DNA of 64,000 nt from assembly GCA_023416335.1 (NCBI GenBank), contig JAEZHY010000039.1, forward strand, positions 1 through 64,000. The letters are read 5' to 3'. Each line of letters starts with the position of its first letter. The stretch's first letter is position 1. Below the pieces are notes generated by a model that saw nothing but the letters and a program-made list of their open reading frames with translations, did not search any database and was not told the origin of the DNA. A program made the position numbers and the translations under genes. Positions 50,057-59,010 of the stretch are shown here, piece by piece. This stretch comes from Pseudomonadota bacterium. Lineage in GTDB: Bacteria > Desulfobacterota > Syntrophobacteria > Syntrophobacterales > Syntrophobacteraceae.

Positions 50057-51197
50057 CGTCGACGATCACCTCGTATCCGTTAAAGACTTTCTTCAGGAAA
50101 TGGCTGATGAGGTATGTTTCTTCTTCGACTTCGAGCAGAAAAGCATCGTGCCCGTATGTCGAGTCGATTTCACAGTAAGTGGTTTCCAAACCGGCGATTT
50201 TGCAGGCTTTGACGATCTCGTTTGATTGATATGCCGGGTAGAGCCAGTCCGATTTGAAGGCAATGACGAGCAGTTTGACGTCGAGACCGCGCAAAAGATT
50301 CTGCACCGGGACCTCGCACGCCGGGTCGAAGTCGTCCATCGCCTTGGTTATGTACAGGTAGGAGTTGGCATCGAACCGTTTTACGAAATTCTCTCCGTGA
50401 TAATGCAGGTAGCCTTCCACTTCGTAATCCGGTGTGAACTTGAAAGGGGCACATTGTCCTTTTCTGTTCCTCCCGAACTTGCGGGCCATGGAGATATCGC
50501 TCATGTAGGTGATATGCCCTATCATCCGGGCGACGGAAAGCCCTCTGCCGGGCAACTGACCACCGTAATAGTTGCCTGAATTCCATTCCGGGTCGGCCAT
50601 GATTGCCTGCCGCCCGACCTCGTTAAAAGCAATCTGCTGCGGTGAATGCTTCAGGGCGGTTGAAATCGGGATTGCGCTTCGAATCCGATGCGGATAGTGA
50701 ATCAGCCATGCAAGCACCTGCATCCCACCCATTGAACCGCCCGCGACGCAGAGCAGCCGATCGATCCCAAGATGGTCCACCAGGCGTTCCTGGCAGGCGG
50801 TCATGTCCTTCATGGTAATCAGCGGGAAATCCAGCGCGTATGGCATTCCCGTGGCTGGATTGATGCTCTGCGGTCCTGTCGAACCTTTGCATCCCCCCAG
50901 GATGTTCGAGCAGATGACAAAATACTTGTCCGTATCGAATGCCTTGCCCGGTCCGATCATATCGTCCCACCAGCCCGGCTTGCGATCCCCTTCATGATAT
51001 CCCGCCGCGTGGGCGTCTCCGGTCAGCGCATGCTGAATAAGGATCGCGTTCGTCCTGTCCCTGTTCAGCTTGCCGTAAGTCTCATATGCCAGGGTCACAG
51101 AAGGCAGCTTTTCGCCGCAATCGAGGGCAAAACCTCCCTCCGGGGCGAAAGTGAAGTACCTGGTTTCGACCGTTCCAATTCCTCTTTGCTGCAGCAT
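50046..51197 (-). CDS. metX: Homoserine O-acetyltransferase
   Basis: 383 residues from the ATG at 51197, which has CCGGAGC in place. The open frame to 51248 overlaps the cysK end by 19 bases and has no ribosome site. FALDCGEKLPSVTLAYETYGKLN starts the alpha/beta-hydrolase fold. The nucleophile elbow is VAGGSMGGMQVLAW, and the catalytic Asp and His lie in KSDWLYP and YGHDAFLLE. It acylates homoserine for methionine synthesis. Together with cysK and metW it makes a sulfur amino-acid operon. Confidence 0.94.
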   Translation of the reverse strand: MLQQRGIGTVETRYFTFAPEGGFALDCGEKLPSVTLAYETYGKLNRDRTNAILIQHALTGDAHAAGYHEGDRKPGWWDDMIGPGKAFDTDKYFVICSNILGGCKGSTGPQSINPATGMPYALDFPLITMKDMTACQERLVDHLGIDRLLCVAGGSMGGMQVLAWLIHYPHRIRSAIPISTALKHSPQQIAFNEVGRQAIMADPEWNSGNYYGGQLPGRGLSVARMIGHITYMSDISMARKFGRNRKGQCAPFKFTPDYEVEGYLHYHGENFVKRFDANSYLYITKAMDDFDPACEVPVQNLLRGLDVKLLVIAFKSDWLYPAYQSNEIVKACKIAGLETTYCEIDSTYGHDAFLLEVEEETYLISHFLKKVFNGYEVIVDDEL

Positions 51198-51229
51198 CTG
51201 ATGCTCCGGGGTATGCTCTGGTTCCAGTG

Positions 51230-52156
51230 CTATTCCTTGAAAAGCCATGTGGTAAGGTATCTTTCGCCGGTATCCGGCAAAACCGCTACTATCATTTTGC
51301 CGGCGTTTTCCGGCCTCTTCGCCACTTCGAGTGCCGCCCAGCAGGCCGCGCCGGACGAAATGCCCGCCAGGATGCCTTCCATCCTTGCAAGACGGCGTGC
51401 GGTATTTCCTGCGTCTTCGTCCTTGACGCGAATTACTTCATCTATGATTTCCCGGTTTAGCACCTGGGGTATGAAGTTTGCTCCTATCCCCTGAATTTTG
51501 TGGGGTCCCGGTTTGCCGCCGGAAAGGATCGGGGAGCTGTCCGGCTCGACCGCCACAGCCCGGAAATCCTTCTTGCGCTTTTTTATGACTTCCGCCACAC
51601 CCGTCAGGGTTCCGCCGGTGCCGATTCCTGCAACCAGTATGTCCACCTTTCCGTCCGTGTCGTTCCAGATTTCCTCCGCCGTCGTTTTGCGATGAATTTC
51701 CGGATTGGCGGGATTGTTGAACTGCTGCAGGATGATGGCCTTCGGCAATTCATGTGTAAGTTCCTCGGCTTTCCTGACGGCGCCGTTCATGCCTTCGGGG
51801 CCGGGAGTGAGCACCAGTTCCGCCCCGAGGATTGAAAGCAACTGTCGGCGTTCGACGCTCATTGTATCCGGCATTGTCAAGATCAGCCGATATCCCCTCG
51901 AAGCCGCGACAAAGGCCAGTGCTATGCCGGTGTTCCCGCTCGTGGGCTCGATTATTACCGAGTCTTTCCCCAGCAGGCCTTTCCGTTCGGCATCCTCGAT
52001 CATGGCTACACCGATCCGGTCCTTCACACTGGAAAGGGGATTGAAAGACTCGACTTTGACCAAAACCGTTGCGTCGATACCTTCGGCTAATCTGTTCAGT
52101 TTGACCAGAGGCGTCCTGCCGATTGTCTTCGTAATATCGCTGAATATGTTTGCCAT
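51230..52156 (-). CDS. cysK: Cysteine synthase A (O-acetylserine sulfhydrylase)
   Basis: 308 residues. Lys45 in [12 protein letters not shown] binds [16 protein letters not shown] is the substrate loop, and [14 protein letters not shown] and [11 protein letters not shown] are conserved. It turns O-acetylserine and sulfide into cysteine, so the product of local sulfide assimilation feeds metX. It lies 105 bases downstream of the Rrf2 regulator on the same strand. Confidence 0.97.
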   Translation of the reverse strand: MANIFSDITKTIGRTPLVKLNRLAEGIDATVLVKVESFNPLSSVKDRIGVAMIEDAERKGLLGKDSVIIEPTSGNTGIALAFVAASRGYRLILTMPDTMSVERRQLLSILGAELVLTPGPEGMNGAVRKAEELTHELPKAIILQQFNNPANPEIHRKTTAEEIWNDTDGKVDILVAGIGTGGTLTGVAEVIKKRKKDFRAVAVEPDSSPILSGGKPGPHKIQGIGANFIPQVLNREIIDEVIRVKDEDAGNTARRLARMEGILAGISSGAACWAALEVAKRPENAGKMIVAVLPDTGERYLTTWLFKE

Positions 52157-52261
52157 CTTTTGATCCCTCGCTTAACACATTGGAAACGTCCGGGCCACAG
52201 ATTTTCTCAGCCCGCAACCGGCCCATGCAGGGCGTGCTTTATTGTATTCCGAACTGCGTTT

Positions 52262-52699
52262 TCAGATTTCGTAGGTTGCCGCGTGCTCCTTCGATTTCTG
52301 CTGTTCGACCATGGTCTCGAGATCGAATGTCCCCAGGGTGTCCAGGATCCGGTCGGAGACCTGTGCCCAGATGTCGCGCATGAGACATTCGTCGGCGCGC
52401 CGACAGATTTTCGGCTGTCCGGTGCACTCGACCAGGCACATCGGTCCTTCGAGAACCAGCAGGATATCCTTCAAAGTAATTTCCCGGGGTTTTTTTCCCA
52501 GGGCATATCCGCCGCGGGATCCACGAACGGAGACGACCAGCCCCGCGTTCCTTAGCGGAGGAACTATGTTGGAGAGGTATTTCTCAGAGATCTCCTGCCG
52601 CGCAGCAATATCCTTGAGCGACACCGGGCCATGGCCTTCATGCATGGCCAGGTCGAGCATCATCCGGACCCCGTACCTTCCCCTGGTGGAAATTTTCAT
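52262..52699 (-). CDS. Rrf2-family transcription regulator (IscR/CymR type)
   Basis: 145 residues from the ATG at 52699 (GGGGGTTCG upstream). MKISTRGRYGVRMMLDLAMHEGHGPVSLKDIAARQEISEKYLSNIVPPLRNAGLVVSVRGSRGGYALGK is the winged helix of the family. Four Cys follow in CLVECTGQPKICRRADEC, more than most CymR proteins, and could bind an Fe-S cluster as IscR does. It probably senses cysteine or Fe-S status and controls the cysK-metX-metW genes downstream. Confidence 0.92.
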   Translation of the reverse strand: MKISTRGRYGVRMMLDLAMHEGHGPVSLKDIAARQEISEKYLSNIVPPLRNAGLVVSVRGSRGGYALGKKPREITLKDILLVLEGPMCLVECTGQPKICRRADECLMRDIWAQVSDRILDTLGTFDLETMVEQQKSKEHAATYEI

Positions 52700-52976
52700 C
52701 GAACCCCCAATATCAATAATTCCCATTGAAATAGTGTGAATTTACTGCGTTCCGGCATCAGTGTCAAGAATCTTAAACGCCGCGCACAACCAGATTCGCG
52801 GGTTTCCACTCCTCGGACAAAATGGTAAGTTAAACTACGACTCATGTCTTGTCTTGTGAGAAACCGGAAAATCTTCCCCGCACTTTATCATGCTCATTCC
52901 GTTCCAGAAATAAATGAGTCGAAACTGCAAACCACAACAAACCCCGATCGAGTCGGGTTATCCAGGAGGAAATCCC

Positions 52977-53909
52977 ATGCCGGCGGCATATATCCAGGCA
53001 TTTGAAAGCGGGCGCCTGCAGGAGGCAATCGGACGTGCGAGACAATGGATGCGGAAATGTACCCTTTGTCCGCGCATGTGCCGGGTCGACAGGCAGGCGG
53101 ATGAAAAAGGCTATTGCAGGACCGGGATCCTGCCGGTCGTTGCAAGCTACGGACCTCATTTCGGTGAAGAGCGGCCGCTGGTCGGAAGAGGAGGCTCGGG
53201 GACGATTTTTTTCTCCCATTGCAATCTCTTTTGCTCGTTTTGCCAGAATTATGAAATCAGCCACGGCGGTGAAGGAACCGCGATCACCCCCGGCGATCTT
53301 GCGGCAATAATGCTGGAACTACAGCAAAAGGGCTGCTGCAATATCAATTTTGTAACTCCGACTCACGTGATCGGAGCCATCCTGGAGGCGCTGCCGCTCG
53401 CCGTCGAACAGGGCCTGAGCGTGCCGCTCGTCTATAACTGTGGAGGATATGAACGTATCCCGGGATTAAAGCTTTTGAGCGGAATTGTCGATATCTATAT
53501 GCCGGATTTCAAATTCTGGGATCCTGAAACCGCGCGGGACCTTTGCGATGCGCCTGACTACCCGGAGCGGGCCCGGGCAGGTCTGAAAGAAATGTACAGA
53601 CAGGTTGGAGACCTCGTTTTCGACCGGAACGGTGTGGCGCAAAAAGGGTTGCTCGTTCGGCACCTGGTGATGCCGAACGGATCATCCGGGACCCCTGAAG
53701 TAATGGAATATATTGGGAAAGAAATTTCCGAGCGGACGTATGTCAATGTTATGGACCAGTACCATCCGTGCGGCGGCGCGTTTGCGAACGGAAGCATAAA
53801 TCGCCGGATTTCTCCCGAGGAATTCGAGTCCGCGTTGGAATCAGCCCGAAGAGCGGGTCTAAGCAGACTCGACGACAGACATCGGCACTGGATCAGTATT
53901 GAGCTGTGA
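52977..53909 (+). CDS. Radical SAM protein of the PflA-like/AmmeMemo-like family
   Basis: 310 residues from the ATG at 52977 with AGGAGGAAATCCC upstream; an earlier open start at 52914 is ignored. An N-terminal Cys set (CTLCPRMCRVDRQADEKGYC) is followed by the cluster motif CNLFCSFCQNYEIS (CxxxCxxC) that cleaves S-adenosylmethionine. NFVTPTHVIGAILEAL and VYNCGGYERI are the family's core strands. Such proteins activate glycyl radical enzymes or modify small molecules; no target gene is nearby. Confidence 0.85.
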   Translation: MPAAYIQAFESGRLQEAIGRARQWMRKCTLCPRMCRVDRQADEKGYCRTGILPVVASYGPHFGEERPLVGRGGSGTIFFSHCNLFCSFCQNYEISHGGEGTAITPGDLAAIMLELQQKGCCNINFVTPTHVIGAILEALPLAVEQGLSVPLVYNCGGYERIPGLKLLSGIVDIYMPDFKFWDPETARDLCDAPDYPERARAGLKEMYRQVGDLVFDRNGVAQKGLLVRHLVMPNGSSGTPEVMEYIGKEISERTYVNVMDQYHPCGGAFANGSINRRISPEEFESALESARRAGLSRLDDRHRHWISIEL

Positions 53910-54084
53910 TAACAATAGGATGAGGTCCTCTGAATGATCCCAGGTGCATAAAAATATTAAGGCATGATTGTTGCTTTCTTAAAGAAGCCGGGCCGTTTGT
54001 CCGAATTAAATGAGTGAATGGAAAAAAGGATTGTCACTTCCAATAACGAACCACTCGCGACGGGAGATAACTTGAGGAGAGTCC

Positions 54085-55167
54085 ATGGCTAGAATTGACG
54101 CTTTTTTCAAACTTGTAAACGAGCAGAAGGCCTCCGACCTCCATCTCGTCTCGGGACAGCAACCGGTCCTCAGAATCCGCGGCGATCTCGAACGCGTAAA
54201 GTACAAAACTCTCGATGACAACGAACTCCGGTCGATGCTCTACGAGATCACTCCGGAGGACAAAATCAAGACTTTTGAAGAAACCGGTGATCTCGATTTC
54301 GCCTATGAAATTCCGGGACTTGCCCGTTACAGGGCCAATTTTTTCATGCAGAAGAACGGCATAGGCGCCGTGTTTCGTGAAATTCCGAGTGAAATCCTTT
54401 CCGTCGAGCAACTCGGCCTCCCTTCGGTCGTGAGCAGGCTGGCGCTTCTTCCCCGTGGAATCGTGGTCGTAACGGGTCCGACCGGAAGCGGCAAGTCGAC
54501 CACCCTAGCCGCCGTCATCGACGAAGCGAACCGAAGGCGTAAAGACCACATCATCACGATCGAAGACCCGATAGAATTTGTCCATACGAGCAAGAACTGC
54601 GTGGTCAACCACAGGGAAATCGGCACCCACACGAAGGGTTTTTCCTCTGCACTTCGAGCGGCACTGCGTGAAGATCCCGACATCATTCTCGTCGGCGAAA
54701 TGCGCGACCTCGAAACGATACGCCTTGCCATAGAAGCTGCGGCAACCGGCCATCTTGTCTTTTCGACCCTGCACACGACGAGCGCTGCCAAAACGGTCGA
54801 CAGAATCATCGAAGTTTTCCCCACGGGCGAGCAGGCCCAGATCCGTTCGACACTTGCCGACGGCATCCGGGCAGTTGTTTCGCAGGCTCTTTTCAAGCGT
54901 ATCGACGTAAAAGGGCGGATCGCCGTTCTTGAAATTCTTATCGCAACCCATGCCGTTCGCGCGATGATCCGTGAAGGCAAGACGCATCAGATCCCATCGG
55001 CCCTGCAGACCGGGAAAAAATATGGGATGCAGACCCTGGACGATGCTATCTCGGTACATCTTAAAGCCGGCCGCATCAGCGCAAACGAAGCTTATATGAA
55101 GTGCGTCGACAAGGAAAAATTCCGCGCCTACCTGACGGAGGCCCCCGAGGACTTCACCGAAGTATAG
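54085..55167 (+). CDS. pilT: Type IV pilus retraction ATPase PilT
   Basis: 360 residues. ARIDAFFKLVNEQKASDLHLVSGQQPVLRI is the N-terminal domain. The Walker A loop GPTGSGKST is at 131-139, the Asp box DPIEFVH follows and the Walker B and His box read DPDIILVGEMRDLETI and ATGHLVFSTLHT. AIRAGK-type C-terminal arms are present (AVRAMIREGKTHQI). The hexamer drives pilus retraction. A close paralogue follows after 33 bases. No pilus structural gene is in the window, so the pili genes are elsewhere. Confidence 0.96.
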   Translation: MARIDAFFKLVNEQKASDLHLVSGQQPVLRIRGDLERVKYKTLDDNELRSMLYEITPEDKIKTFEETGDLDFAYEIPGLARYRANFFMQKNGIGAVFREIPSEILSVEQLGLPSVVSRLALLPRGIVVVTGPTGSGKSTTLAAVIDEANRRRKDHIITIEDPIEFVHTSKNCVVNHREIGTHTKGFSSALRAALREDPDIILVGEMRDLETIRLAIEAAATGHLVFSTLHTTSAAKTVDRIIEVFPTGEQAQIRSTLADGIRAVVSQALFKRIDVKGRIAVLEILIATHAVRAMIREGKTHQIPSALQTGKKYGMQTLDDAISVHLKAGRISANEAYMKCVDKEKFRAYLTEAPEDFTEV

Positions 55168-55200
55168 GCCGTTATTGCGAGATCTCGAAAGGATTTGTAA

Positions 55201-56367
55201 ATGAGAAGGCCTGAGCTGGATGCATTACTGACCCAAATCCTGGATGAAAATCCCTCTGCTTCCGATATCAATTTTACGGTCGGCAAACCGCCTCAGGCGG
55301 AGGTGGACGGGCTCCTCAAACCTGCCTGCCCCGATTTCGAGATCCAGAAACTCACGCCGTTCCATACCGAGACGATAGCCCTTAACCTTGTCGGGACGGA
55401 TCGACGCGGGATACAGCAACTCCTGGAAACCGGGTCCTGCGATATCTCTTACCACCTGCCCGGCCGGGCCAGATTCCGCGTAAACATTTTCTCGCAGCGC
55501 GGAACATACTCGATCGCCATGAGACAGCTTCCGACCAGGATCCCGACTGTCGATGACCTTCGCCTTCCGCCCGTGTTGAGGAAAATAGCCGATGAGAAGT
55601 TCGGGGTGGTTTTCGTTACGGGGGCGACCGGAAGCGGTAAGTCCACCTCGCTTGCAGCCGTACTGAACGAGATAAATTCCAGACACCCTTATCACGTGGT
55701 GACGCTCGAAGACCCCGTCGAATTCGTGCATCCCCAGCTCGAAGCCACCTTCAACCAGAGGGAACTGGGCCTGGATTTCGATTCCTTTGCGCATGGGCTG
55801 AGAGCGGCCCTCCGTCAGGCGCCCAAAGTCATTCTGGTCGGTGAGATGCGTGACCGGGAAACGGTCGAGATTGCGTTGAGCGCAGCGGAAACCGGCCACC
55901 TTGTGCTTTCGACCCTGCACACGATGGATGCCGGGCAGAGTATAAACAGAATTATCGGTATGTTCGAACTCGAAGAAGAACGGCTCGTCCGTATCAGGCT
56001 GGCCGACACCATGAAATGGGTCATTTCGCAAAGACTCCTGCCAAAAATTGGAGGGGGGCGTGTTGCCGCCCTGGAAATTATGGGGACGAGCCTGCGGGTA
56101 AAGGAATCCATCATCAATGGAGAATCCGAGGGAAAAACGTTCTACGAAATGATGCAGCAATCCGAGCCGTTCGGATGGATCACTTTCGACACATGCATCA
56201 CCAGGCTCTACCAGGATGGTACGATAACCGAGGAGACCGCCCTGGCGTATGCATCCAGGAAGGCGGTCGTGAAGAGAGGGATAGACCAGATCAAGTCCGG
56301 CCGCGGCGAAAAGACGACCGATATCGACGGACTGAAAATCGACCGGGACTATTCAAGAAAATTGTAA
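55201..56367 (+). CDS. PilU-like second twitching ATPase
   Basis: 388 residues. It has the same domain plan as PilT, with the Walker A GATGSGKST at 141-149, DPVEFVHPQLEATFNQRELG and the Walker B segment PKVILVGEMRDRETVEIALSAAETGHL. A shorter, divergent C-terminus (GRVAALEIMGTSLRVKESIINGESEGKTF...) and an N-terminal ELDALLTQILDENPSASDINFTVGKPP set it apart. PilU-type proteins help PilT in force generation. It ends with a hairpin terminator at 56391. Confidence 0.9.
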   Translation: MRRPELDALLTQILDENPSASDINFTVGKPPQAEVDGLLKPACPDFEIQKLTPFHTETIALNLVGTDRRGIQQLLETGSCDISYHLPGRARFRVNIFSQRGTYSIAMRQLPTRIPTVDDLRLPPVLRKIADEKFGVVFVTGATGSGKSTSLAAVLNEINSRHPYHVVTLEDPVEFVHPQLEATFNQRELGLDFDSFAHGLRAALRQAPKVILVGEMRDRETVEIALSAAETGHLVLSTLHTMDAGQSINRIIGMFELEEERLVRIRLADTMKWVISQRLLPKIGGGRVAALEIMGTSLRVKESIINGESEGKTFYEMMQQSEPFGWITFDTCITRLYQDGTITEETALAYASRKAVVKRGIDQIKSGRGEKTTDIDGLKIDRDYSRKL

Positions 56368-56390
56368 GAATTCGCTTCTCCGCGAAACAG

Positions 56391-56430
56391 GGCGAAAAGG
56401 GCATGCCGATGCTCTTTTCGCCTTTTGTTT
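56391..56430 (+). terminator. Terminator after the pilT-pilU pair
   Basis: GGCGAAAAGGGCAT (56391-56404) pairs with ATGCTCTTTTCGCC (56409-56422), 13 of 14 bases, followed by TTTTGTTTTTT. It closes the pil transcript before thiL. Confidence 0.85.
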
Positions 56431-56579
56431 TTTGTTGCCTGAAATTAGTGTAAATAGGAAGAAGTCATGGGAGAAATCAGGCGGGTCGGGATGGCAGGAG
56501 AAACTCTTCGGACTCGAACAAGGCATTGTTGACGGGTTTTACCCGCTACTTTCCGGGTCCCGTTCATTTGGAGGCAAAT

Positions 56580-57593
56580 GTGCTGGTAAAGGAAATCGGT
56601 GAGTTCGGACTGATCGAGCGCATCTCGCGGCTGCTCCCTGCTGCTCCGGCGGACGTGATTACGGGAATCGGCGATGATGTTGCCGTTCTCAAGACTTCCG
56701 GTTCCGAGTATCTCCTGGCCACCTGCGATACGCAAATCGAAGGGGTGCATTTTATCAGGGATGCGATAACGCCGTTTCAACTCGGGCGCAAGGCAGTGGC
56801 AATCAACATAAGCGACATTGCAGCCATGGGAGGAGAGCCGCGCTGGGCGCTCGTGTCGCTCGCCGTTCCTGGTGATACCGATTCGGAATACATCGAAGAG
56901 CTTTACCGCGGAATGCGCGAGCAAATGGCACTTGCGGGTGCGGCCATTGTGGGCGGCAACATGAGTCGAATAGACTCGGGACTTGTCATCGATCTGACCC
57001 TTCTCGGGGAAATTGCGCCGGAACATCTCGTTTTGCGGAGTCGAGCCGAATCTGGGGATGCGGTTCTCGTTACGGGGTTCCCCGGTGAGTCCCGGGCAGG
57101 ACTCGAGCTGGTCCGGCGTCCCAGGCTCAAAGTGGGGGTTGAGACAAGGCGGAGGGTCCTTGAACGGCACTTCACGCCCCAGCCAAGGCTCAGCCAGGGT
57201 CGTATACTGGCCCGTTCCGGACTGGTCCATGCGATGATAGACGTAAGCGACGGACTGCTGGCAGACCTCGGACACATCTGCGAAGCCGGCTCAAAGGGGG
57301 CAGTTATAGAAGTAGAAGCTCTCCCTGTAAGCTCTGCGGCTTCGAAAACGGCGGCAATTGCCGGGGCTGACGTGCTCGACTGGATTCTCACGGGAGGTGA
57401 GGACTACGAACTCCTTTTCACCGCCGGTGCGCAGGATGTTCCCGAGCTGAAGAAAATGATGAACGAAACCGGCATTCCGTGTACCAGGATAGGTTACATA
57501 ACGGGCGAGTCCGGCTCTGTTCGGGTTCGGCCGGTTGAGGGCAAAGAGAGGGCTCTGCCTTCCGGACGGGGCTGGGACCATTTTGCCGGATAA
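56580..57593 (+). CDS. thiL: Thiamine-monophosphate kinase
   Basis: 337 residues from the GTG at 56580 (TTTGGAGGCAAAT upstream); an ATG at 56526 lacks a site. EIGEFGLIERISRLLP starts the PurM-like domain. ITGIGDDVAVL has the metal-binding Asp pair, and VAINISDIAAMGG, VGGNMSRIDSG and MIDVSDGLLADLGHIC are the other catalytic blocks. It phosphorylates thiamine phosphate to the pyrophosphate. thiD follows at 24 bases, so this is a thiamine operon. Confidence 0.95.
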   Translation: MLVKEIGEFGLIERISRLLPAAPADVITGIGDDVAVLKTSGSEYLLATCDTQIEGVHFIRDAITPFQLGRKAVAINISDIAAMGGEPRWALVSLAVPGDTDSEYIEELYRGMREQMALAGAAIVGGNMSRIDSGLVIDLTLLGEIAPEHLVLRSRAESGDAVLVTGFPGESRAGLELVRRPRLKVGVETRRRVLERHFTPQPRLSQGRILARSGLVHAMIDVSDGLLADLGHICEAGSKGAVIEVEALPVSSAASKTAAIAGADVLDWILTGGEDYELLFTAGAQDVPELKKMMNETGIPCTRIGYITGESGSVRVRPVEGKERALPSGRGWDHFAG

Positions 57594-57617
57594 GGAAAAC
57601 CTCAGGAGCAGGAAGAA

Positions 57618-58415
57618 ATGAAAATACCCAGGGCACTAACGATTGCGGGGTCGGATTCCGGCGGAGGCGCGGGCATCCAGGCCGATCTGAAAACCTTTTC
57701 GGCACTGGGCGTATATGGAATGAGCGCCATAGCCGCGCTCACTTCTCAAAACACGGTCGGGGTGAACGGCATAGTCGAAATCGCCCCTGAATTTGTCTCC
57801 ATGCAGATCCGGGCCGTCGTACCGGACATCGGAGTCGACGCCGTAAAAACAGGCATGCTCTCCAACGCGGCAATCATCTCACGCGTATCGGCCGACATCA
57901 GGGAACTGAAGCTCGACAAGGTTGTCGTGGACCCGGTAATGGTCGCAAAAAGCGGCGATCGGCTGCTCAAAACTGAGGCTGTCGAGGCTATAAAAACGGA
58001 ACTCTTTCCATTGGCAACGGTGATCACGCCCAACCTCCATGAAGCCGAGGCCCTGACCGGCCTTCGCGTGGAGACCCCCCGAGAGATGAAAACTGCCGCG
58101 GAAAAGCTCATGGCCTTCGGACCAAAGTACGTTGTGCTCAAAGGCGGTCACCTTGAAGGAAGCCCGATGGACCTGCTCTTTGACGGGAAGACTTTTCGCG
58201 AATACGCCTCCATCCGTTACGATACGCCGCATACACATGGAACCGGATGCACTTTCGCCTCCGCCATCGCGGCGTGGCTCGCGCGCGGCTGTTCGGTCGA
58301 AGATGCGGTCGGGAGGGCGAAACAGTACATCACCGGGGCGATCAGCCGTGGTTTGCCCCTGGGTCGGGGCCATGGCCCGGTGCATCATTTCCACGAGATG
58401 TATAATTTCGATTAG
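57618..58415 (+). CDS. thiD: Hydroxymethylpyrimidine/phosphomethylpyrimidine kinase
   Basis: 265 residues with AGGAGCAGGAAG before the [44 protein letters not shown] is the family start. [28 protein letters not shown] and the C-terminal [19 protein letters not shown], with its anion hole, complete the ribokinase-like fold. It phosphorylates the pyrimidine precursor of thiamine. It is the second gene of thiLD. Confidence 0.97.
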   Translation: MKIPRALTIAGSDSGGGAGIQADLKTFSALGVYGMSAIAALTSQNTVGVNGIVEIAPEFVSMQIRAVVPDIGVDAVKTGMLSNAAIISRVSADIRELKLDKVVVDPVMVAKSGDRLLKTEAVEAIKTELFPLATVITPNLHEAEALTGLRVETPREMKTAAEKLMAFGPKYVVLKGGHLEGSPMDLLFDGKTFREYASIRYDTPHTHGTGCTFASAIAAWLARGCSVEDAVGRAKQYITGAISRGLPLGRGHGPVHHFHEMYNFD

Positions 58416-59010
58416 GAGGAAGACCCGCCGCATCGGCCGGCGCCTCTCCGGGAAGAATTGAACCATCACCGCCGGTTCCGGGCTGCGGGGCTGGTGCCTA
58501 AAGGAGATAAACCTTGTTGACAGGCACCTTGCGCAGCCTCCTCTCCCGTCATCCCGCAGTGCTTTTGAGCCGGGGTACGGAAGTGAATTCTCCCTCCGAA
58601 TGAATTCCGGAAAATCAGGCGAATTGCCCATTATTGAATTAGGTATTGATGTATTTATATTGCGTAAATCGAGCAGTTCTTTCAAACTGCGCCTTTGTCG
58701 GCGGGAGAATCTCGATCCTGGTCGAATGTTTGCCGCTTGCGCGGAAATATGATGAAAACCGCTTTTCTTTGTTAAAAAGATTGAATTGTAGTTGCGATGG
58801 ATTTCGTATAGAATACGTGTATTAGTACTTCGTTGCTCTTTTCCCACTCGGCTCTTTTCCCTCGAAGAGAGTCGTCTCGGCGGCGACCGGTAAGTCGGGA
58901 GCCCCGGGAAGCAGTTGGTTTTCAACGGCGTTTACCGCCGACAGTAATCCCCCTGCCGCGCTCAGGCTGATCGATCCGAGCGAGGGTCCCTTTCACGATG
59001 AGGAGACCGG
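58416..59010. other. Intergenic stretch with a repeat fragment and a possible promoter
   Basis: A fragment of family A (GTCATCCCGCAGTGCTTTTG) is near 58549. A possible sigma-70 promoter is TTGTAG (58786-58791), a 17-bp spacer and TAGAAT (58809-58814), about 200 bases before the kinase start. No gene is seen. Confidence 0.45.

Noticed and set aside
52842..53264. 140-residue minus-strand frame over the radical SAM start
   Set aside because: No ribosome site; it overlaps the Cys motifs of the real gene.
56445..57275. 276-residue frame antisense to thiL
   Set aside because: Shadow of thiL without family pattern.
57879..58925. 348-residue frame antisense to thiD and beyond
   Set aside because: It runs antisense through thiD into intergenic repeats; no ribosome site and random composition.
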